Notes under the pieces: model-generated
What the model saw: only the letters and a program-made list of their open reading frames with translations
What the model was told of the DNA's origin: nothing
Databases searched by the model: none
Part shown: positions 60,973 to 64,000 of the stretch, in pieces
Layout: each line of letters opens with the position of its first letter
Position numbering within the stretch: the first letter of the stretch is position 1
Assembly (NCBI RefSeq): GCF_009828055.1
Contig: NZ_WTYB01000002.1
Location: forward strand, 1,240,001-1,304,000
DNA from: Erythrobacter ramosus
GTDB taxonomy: Bacteria > Pseudomonadota > Alphaproteobacteria > Sphingomonadales > Sphingomonadaceae
DNA length: 64,000 bases
Reading direction: 5' to 3'
Program-made: the position numbers and the translations under genes

Positions 60973-62436
60973 TCAGACGCGCGGCAGCAGCCCGGCCTGT
61001 TCCTGCGGGCGGCGCAGCAGCGGCACCATGATGATCAGCGCCGCAGCCAGCAGGACCAGTTCCAGCACATAGACCAGAACATAGCCGGAGATCGCCGGGG
61101 GCCATCCTTCCACGATCACAAGGCCGCGGGCGAGGTCGCGCACCGCGCCGCCGATCGCCGCGCCCGCTCCGGCCGCGGTTGCCTGAACCGCGCCCCATGC
61201 CCCCAGCGCCATGCCGACCTGCCCCTTGGGCGCATCGCGCATCGTGGCGGTCAGCGTGCCGTGGCCGAACAGGCCGGCACCGCATCCGATTATCAGGACG
61301 CCGACCGAAAACAACGAGACCGATTGGATCGGCGCTGCGACAATGATCATTGCAAAGCCGGGCAGGCCCATCAGTGCGCCCGCCCCCGCCAGCCTGACCG
61401 GATCGCTGCCGCGGCTGAGGATCTGCGATGCGATCGTGAAGCCCACCAGGCTGCCCCCCGCCAGAATCGCGGTTAGCCGCGTTGTCATGCCCACCCCGAG
61501 GCCGAGCGCCTGACCGCCATAGGGCTCCAGCAGCACATCAGACATGGTGAAGGCCAGCGTCCCGATCCCGATCACGATCAGGCGGCGCAGCGCCTGACGC
61601 TGGACGATGAAGCTGTCCCAACTTTGGCGAAACGTCCCGGCCATGGCCGCCGGATCGGTTGGCGGCGGGCTCGAATTGAGCGCCTCCTGCTTCCATGTGG
61701 CGACAAGGTTCAGCAACACGGTGACCACGGCGCAACCCTGGATCACCTGGATCAGCCGCCCGGGAGTGAAATCGGTGAGAAAAGCGCCGAACGCCAGCGC
61801 GGAGACAATCGATCCCAACAGCAGGCTGACATACATCAGCCCGACAACATTGGCCTGCTGGTCCTCGCGCGCCAGATCGGTGGCAAGGGCAAGGCCGACC
61901 GTCTGCGTGATATGCACGCCCGCGCCGACCAGCAGGATTGCCACCGCCGCGCTGATCTGACCGATCCATGAAGGCCAGGCCGCCGATTGCAGCGCACCGC
62001 CGAGCACCAGCAGTGCAAAGGGCATCAGCGCCAGACCGCCGAACTGGATCATGGTGCCGCGAAAGATGAAGGGCACCCGGCGCCAGCCCAGCGCCGAACG
62101 ATGCGTGTCGGAACGAAAGCCGATGAGCGCACGAAACGGGGCGACCAGCAGTGGCAGGGCGAGCATTACGCCAACAATCGTCGAGGCCACTTCAAGCTCG
62201 ACGATCATCACGCGGTTGAGCGTGCCGACCAGAAGGGTCAGCGATATTCCGACCGAAAACTGGATGAGTGAAAGCCTGAGCAGGCGAGACAGCGGCAGAT
62301 CGTCACTTGCGGCATCGGCAAACGGCAGCAGCCGCTTGCCCCAGCCCATCCAGAGCGACATCAGCTTTTTGTCGAACTGATTCACTACCGGGCCTTCGAC
62401 CTTGAATAATTTGCACCTAGCGTCGGCCAACGGCAT
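60973..62436 (-). CDS. pucC: PucC/LhaA-family antenna assembly protein
   Basis: Up to 487 residues from the ATG at 62436; a GTG at 62385 would start closer to the family's usual N-terminus. About twelve membrane segments of MFS/BCH2 type. Family text: GKRLLPFADAASDDLPLSRL, GTLNRVMIVELEV, LVAPFRALIGFRSDTHRSAL, SDVLLEPYGGQALGLGV. PucC delivers or shields bacteriochlorophyll during antenna assembly. It is convergent to pucBA; in most phototrophs pucC follows pucBA on the same strand. Confidence 0.92.
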   Translation of the reverse strand: MPLADARCKLFKVEGPVVNQFDKKLMSLWMGWGKRLLPFADAASDDLPLSRLLRLSLIQFSVGISLTLLVGTLNRVMIVELEVASTIVGVMLALPLLVAPFRALIGFRSDTHRSALGWRRVPFIFRGTMIQFGGLALMPFALLVLGGALQSAAWPSWIGQISAAVAILLVGAGVHITQTVGLALATDLAREDQQANVVGLMYVSLLLGSIVSALAFGAFLTDFTPGRLIQVIQGCAVVTVLLNLVATWKQEALNSSPPPTDPAAMAGTFRQSWDSFIVQRQALRRLIVIGIGTLAFTMSDVLLEPYGGQALGLGVGMTTRLTAILAGGSLVGFTIASQILSRGSDPVRLAGAGALMGLPGFAMIIVAAPIQSVSLFSVGVLIIGCGAGLFGHGTLTATMRDAPKGQVGMALGAWGAVQATAAGAGAAIGGAVRDLARGLVIVEGWPPAISGYVLVYVLELVLLAAALIIMVPLLRRPQEQAGLLPRV

Positions 62437-62462
62437 AAATGCCGCAACTCAGGTCCGCAATG

Positions 62463-62792
62463 GGGTCGTTTGCTGAATGGCAGGAATCTGCCAGAAGCAA
62501 GGCCAAGCCGCCATTCGCGGCTCGATCTGAGCAGTGACAGCTGCCGACCCAGAACCTGTCACTCGGTTCTGTCGCCTCAAATGTCTGCTGCTGGTAAATT
62601 CGGACATTTGAAAGTTGAACTGGGGACGGCAGGAAAGTCCCAAGACCTTCCGGCAGCTCCCGACCAGACCCAGTCATTCCCGATCATCAACGATATCGTC
62701 TGCTTCCGCCGAAAGCCGCCATTCCGTTTTCGGGATCGCGAAATGACCGCGCCCATGACCGCAGCTGGGTGGAAAGCGGACTTTGCCCGCCA
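62463..62792. repeat. Dispersed intergenic repeat, copy C
   Basis: The gap between pucC and the secreted protein gene holds the longest copy. Its first part (GGTCGTTTGCTGAATGGCAG, GCCGCCATTCGCGGCT, GCAGTGACAGCTGCCGACCC) matches copy B. Its second part (CCGACCAGACCCAGTCATTC, CGAAAGCCGCCATTCCG, TTTTCGGGATCGCGAAATGA, TGGGTGGAAAGCGGACTTTG) matches copy A. No gene is visible in it. Confidence 0.78.
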
Positions 62793-63296
62793 TTATTGGC
62801 TGCAAGGTGCGGCCTCATACTCGGTGCGGTTGACCACATATTCCTGGCCGTTCCAACGGATGACCGGAAAGCAAAATCCTGGGCCTCCAACTTCGATATC
62901 GGGCCAACCCTCCGCACCCTTTGTTTCAAGGAACCTGGGAATACCGATACGCTCGTCCAAGATGCGCCATGTACCATCCTGCCGCTGCGAGACGAGGTTA
63001 AAGCCATAGCCTGTCATCCCAAAACAGTAGGTGCCCCCTTCGGTTACAATGGCGTCAAAAAGGCCATCGCCGTTAAAATCGCCTCGCTCCATGATTGTGC
63101 CAGGTTCATAACTAACGGTCCCGGGATCCCCGCACTTACGCCATGATCTGTCGGAAAGCTCAAAACCCGCTGCTTTGAAGATCTCGTCATCAGGGACTGA
63201 TCCGAAATTCTTGCTCGGTTCACTGTGCGGGCTTTCCTGAGCACAGGCAGCCTGGGGGAGCGCAAACGCGGCGAGTAGCAGTTGGATGGATCGCAT
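62793..63296 (-). CDS. Exported protein with EF-hand/VCBS-like calcium loop
   Basis: 167 residues with a signal (LLLAAFALPQAACAQ; the Cys could be a lipobox). The loop RGDFNGDGLFDAIVTEGG has the DxNxDGxxD calcium-binding form used in FG-GAP/VCBS and dockerin-like proteins, only once. Cysteines in RKCGDP, YCFGM, GFCFPV and APCSQ suggest disulfides. Short for a propeller; no family assigned. Confidence 0.68.
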   Translation of the reverse strand: MRSIQLLLAAFALPQAACAQESPHSEPSKNFGSVPDDEIFKAAGFELSDRSWRKCGDPGTVSYEPGTIMERGDFNGDGLFDAIVTEGGTYCFGMTGYGFNLVSQRQDGTWRILDERIGIPRFLETKGAEGWPDIEVGGPGFCFPVIRWNGQEYVVNRTEYEAAPCSQ

Positions 63297-63394
63297 GGGT
63301 AACCTCCGACTTCGACGTCAGCCTGTCGAATTTACTCCTGAATAGGCACCATAACAATTCTGAACCTGCAAAAGCTGCGTCTGCTCTCGGGTCG

Positions 63395-63613
63395 TTAGTC
63401 ACCCTCCCAACCAAATACGTCTTCCAATCCGACATTAAACACCTTCGCAATGCGAAAGCCGGTCTCAAGGCTGGGTGAATAGCGCGCCTGCTCGATAGCA
63501 ATGATCGTATGGCGAGAAACTCCGACCGCTTCTCCCAAGGCTGCCTGGCTCATCTGGCCATGAGCCTCACGGAGTTCACGGACCCGATTGGTAATTGGGG
63601 GTGGCTTACCCAC
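63395..63613 (-). CDS. XRE-family transcriptional regulator (small)
   Basis: 72 residues from a GTG at 63613, three bases after the upstream gene's stop. One HTH_3 domain fills the protein: RVRELREAHGQMSQAALGEA, VGVSRHTIIAIEQARYSPSL, ETGFRIAKVFNVGLEDVFGW. This YozG/Cro-like type is typically paired with a small membrane protein, as here. Confidence 0.87.
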   Translation of the reverse strand: MGKPPPITNRVRELREAHGQMSQAALGEAVGVSRHTIIAIEQARYSPSLETGFRIAKVFNVGLEDVFGWEGD

Positions 63614-63616
63614 GAC

Positions 63617-64000
63617 TCAAACTCTTGATCGCAGCAGGAAGATCTGTGCGCCGTAGTCGGCGATCTGTCCGAGAATGAGTGATGTAAGCACGATGTGAAA
63701 CAGCTTCATCCCATCTTGCGAGATCATAAACATGCCAAGGCCCACAACTACGCCGGTTGCCAAGACATATGACGAAAAATGTGTGGCTTTTTGGATCACT
63801 AACCGTTCGCGTTCGTCGACGGGGCTAGAGGCTTCGCGAGGCGAGATTACGGCAAGCACAACCTGCGCGGCTATCGACACAACAATGGTGCCAAGCACAA
63901 AGGGCACAGCGGCAAATGACGGGGGCACACCATCACCAATCACCAGCTTGAGATAAAATCCGCCAATCAGGATAAGTGTGCAGCCCATCACCCAAGCAGA
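63617..64000 (-). CDS. Small membrane protein, possibly DUF2178-like (5' end beyond window)
   Basis: At least 125 residues with four hydrophobic segments (GCTLILIGGFYLKLVIG, AVPFVLGTIVVSIAAQVVLA, YVLATGVVVGLGMFMI, FHIVLTSLILGQIADYGAQI) and a short loop VDERERLVIQKATHFS. The frame is open to the window edge, so the true start is not seen. Its coupling to a small XRE gene is a common two-gene module whose role is unclear. Confidence 0.6.
   Translation of the reverse strand, partial: SAWVMGCTLILIGGFYLKLVIGDGVPPSFAAVPFVLGTIVVSIAAQVVLAVISPREASSPVDERERLVIQKATHFSSYVLATGVVVGLGMFMISQDGMKLFHIVLTSLILGQIADYGAQIFLLRSRV

Overview
The window reads as chromosomal DNA of an alphaproteobacterium in the order Sphingomonadales, most likely an Erythrobacteraceae-type aerobic anoxygenic phototroph. 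The grounds are high G+C, a TonB receptor ending in Phe, UrcA- and DUF2853-type proteins, alphaproteobacterial sulfide and zinc modules, and light-harvesting genes. This placement is inference. No rRNA, tRNA or CRISPR was seen.

Layout. 1-3.3 kb (minus): sulfide/persulfide operon with an SQR-like flavoprotein (cut by the window edge), a DUF442 protein, two YeeE/YedE half-transporters and an ETHE1-type persulfide dioxygenase, divergent from a peroxiredoxin-ArsR pair. 4.4-6.1 kb: a membrane protein and a sterol desaturase-family enzyme. 6.2-18.6 kb (minus): one tight ten-gene operon holding a NitT/TauT-type ABC transporter, a NikR-like regulator that has lost most nickel ligands, two DUF1989 proteins, a urea-carboxylase-family enzyme, allophanate hydrolase, and a soluble hybrid histidine kinase with its response regulator. 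The gene set matches the guanidine carboxylase/carboxyguanidine deiminase pathway as well as the older urea amidolyase annotation.

18.8-34.4 kb: a propeller lipoprotein, then a catabolic island built around a GntR/FCD regulator. One arm (minus) holds a racemase-like protein without catalytic cysteines, two SnoaL-like proteins and a TonB receptor. The other arm (plus) holds an HMG-CoA-lyase-like enzyme, HyuA, HyuB, a class III CoA-transferase, an isochorismatase-fold amidase and two exported amidohydrolases. Both promoters carry the same 10-bp palindrome TTGTATACAA, so uptake and catabolism look like one regulon for an unidentified nitrogenous substrate. 34.4-37.3 kb: isoquinoline oxidoreductase-type molybdenum hydroxylase. 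37.4-41.0 kb: copper/zinc genes (Sco, PCuAC, DUF2946, MerC) and a Zur-box-controlled COG0523 GTPase broken by one in-frame TAG.

41-43 kb: decaying DNA (methyltransferase remnant, inactivated IS3 element). 43.2-46.8 kb: type III polyketide synthase with an ICMT-like methyltransferase, divergent from an MFS exporter. 47-49.5 kb: UrcA protein, membrane-anchored AraC regulator and a second sterol desaturase-family gene, linked by TTTCGAAA/TTCCGGAA-type palindromes. 49.9-56.1 kb (minus): response regulator, a DUF1176/DUF3592-like/DUF3592-like/DUF1176 quartet and a sensor kinase. 57.9-60.0 kb: a strip of fused fragments of conserved genes (mscS, mrpF, mrpG, prs, DUF1963, possibly groES) around an intact DUF2853 gene.

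60.4-62.4 kb: pucB-pucA for a peripheral LH2-type antenna facing a convergent pucC, flanked by gene debris and a dispersed repeat also found at 46.8 and 49.6 kb. The antenna peptides carry substitutions at pigment-tuning positions (alpha Phe44, beta Asn at the His12 position). The window ends with a secreted protein, an XRE regulator and a partial membrane protein.
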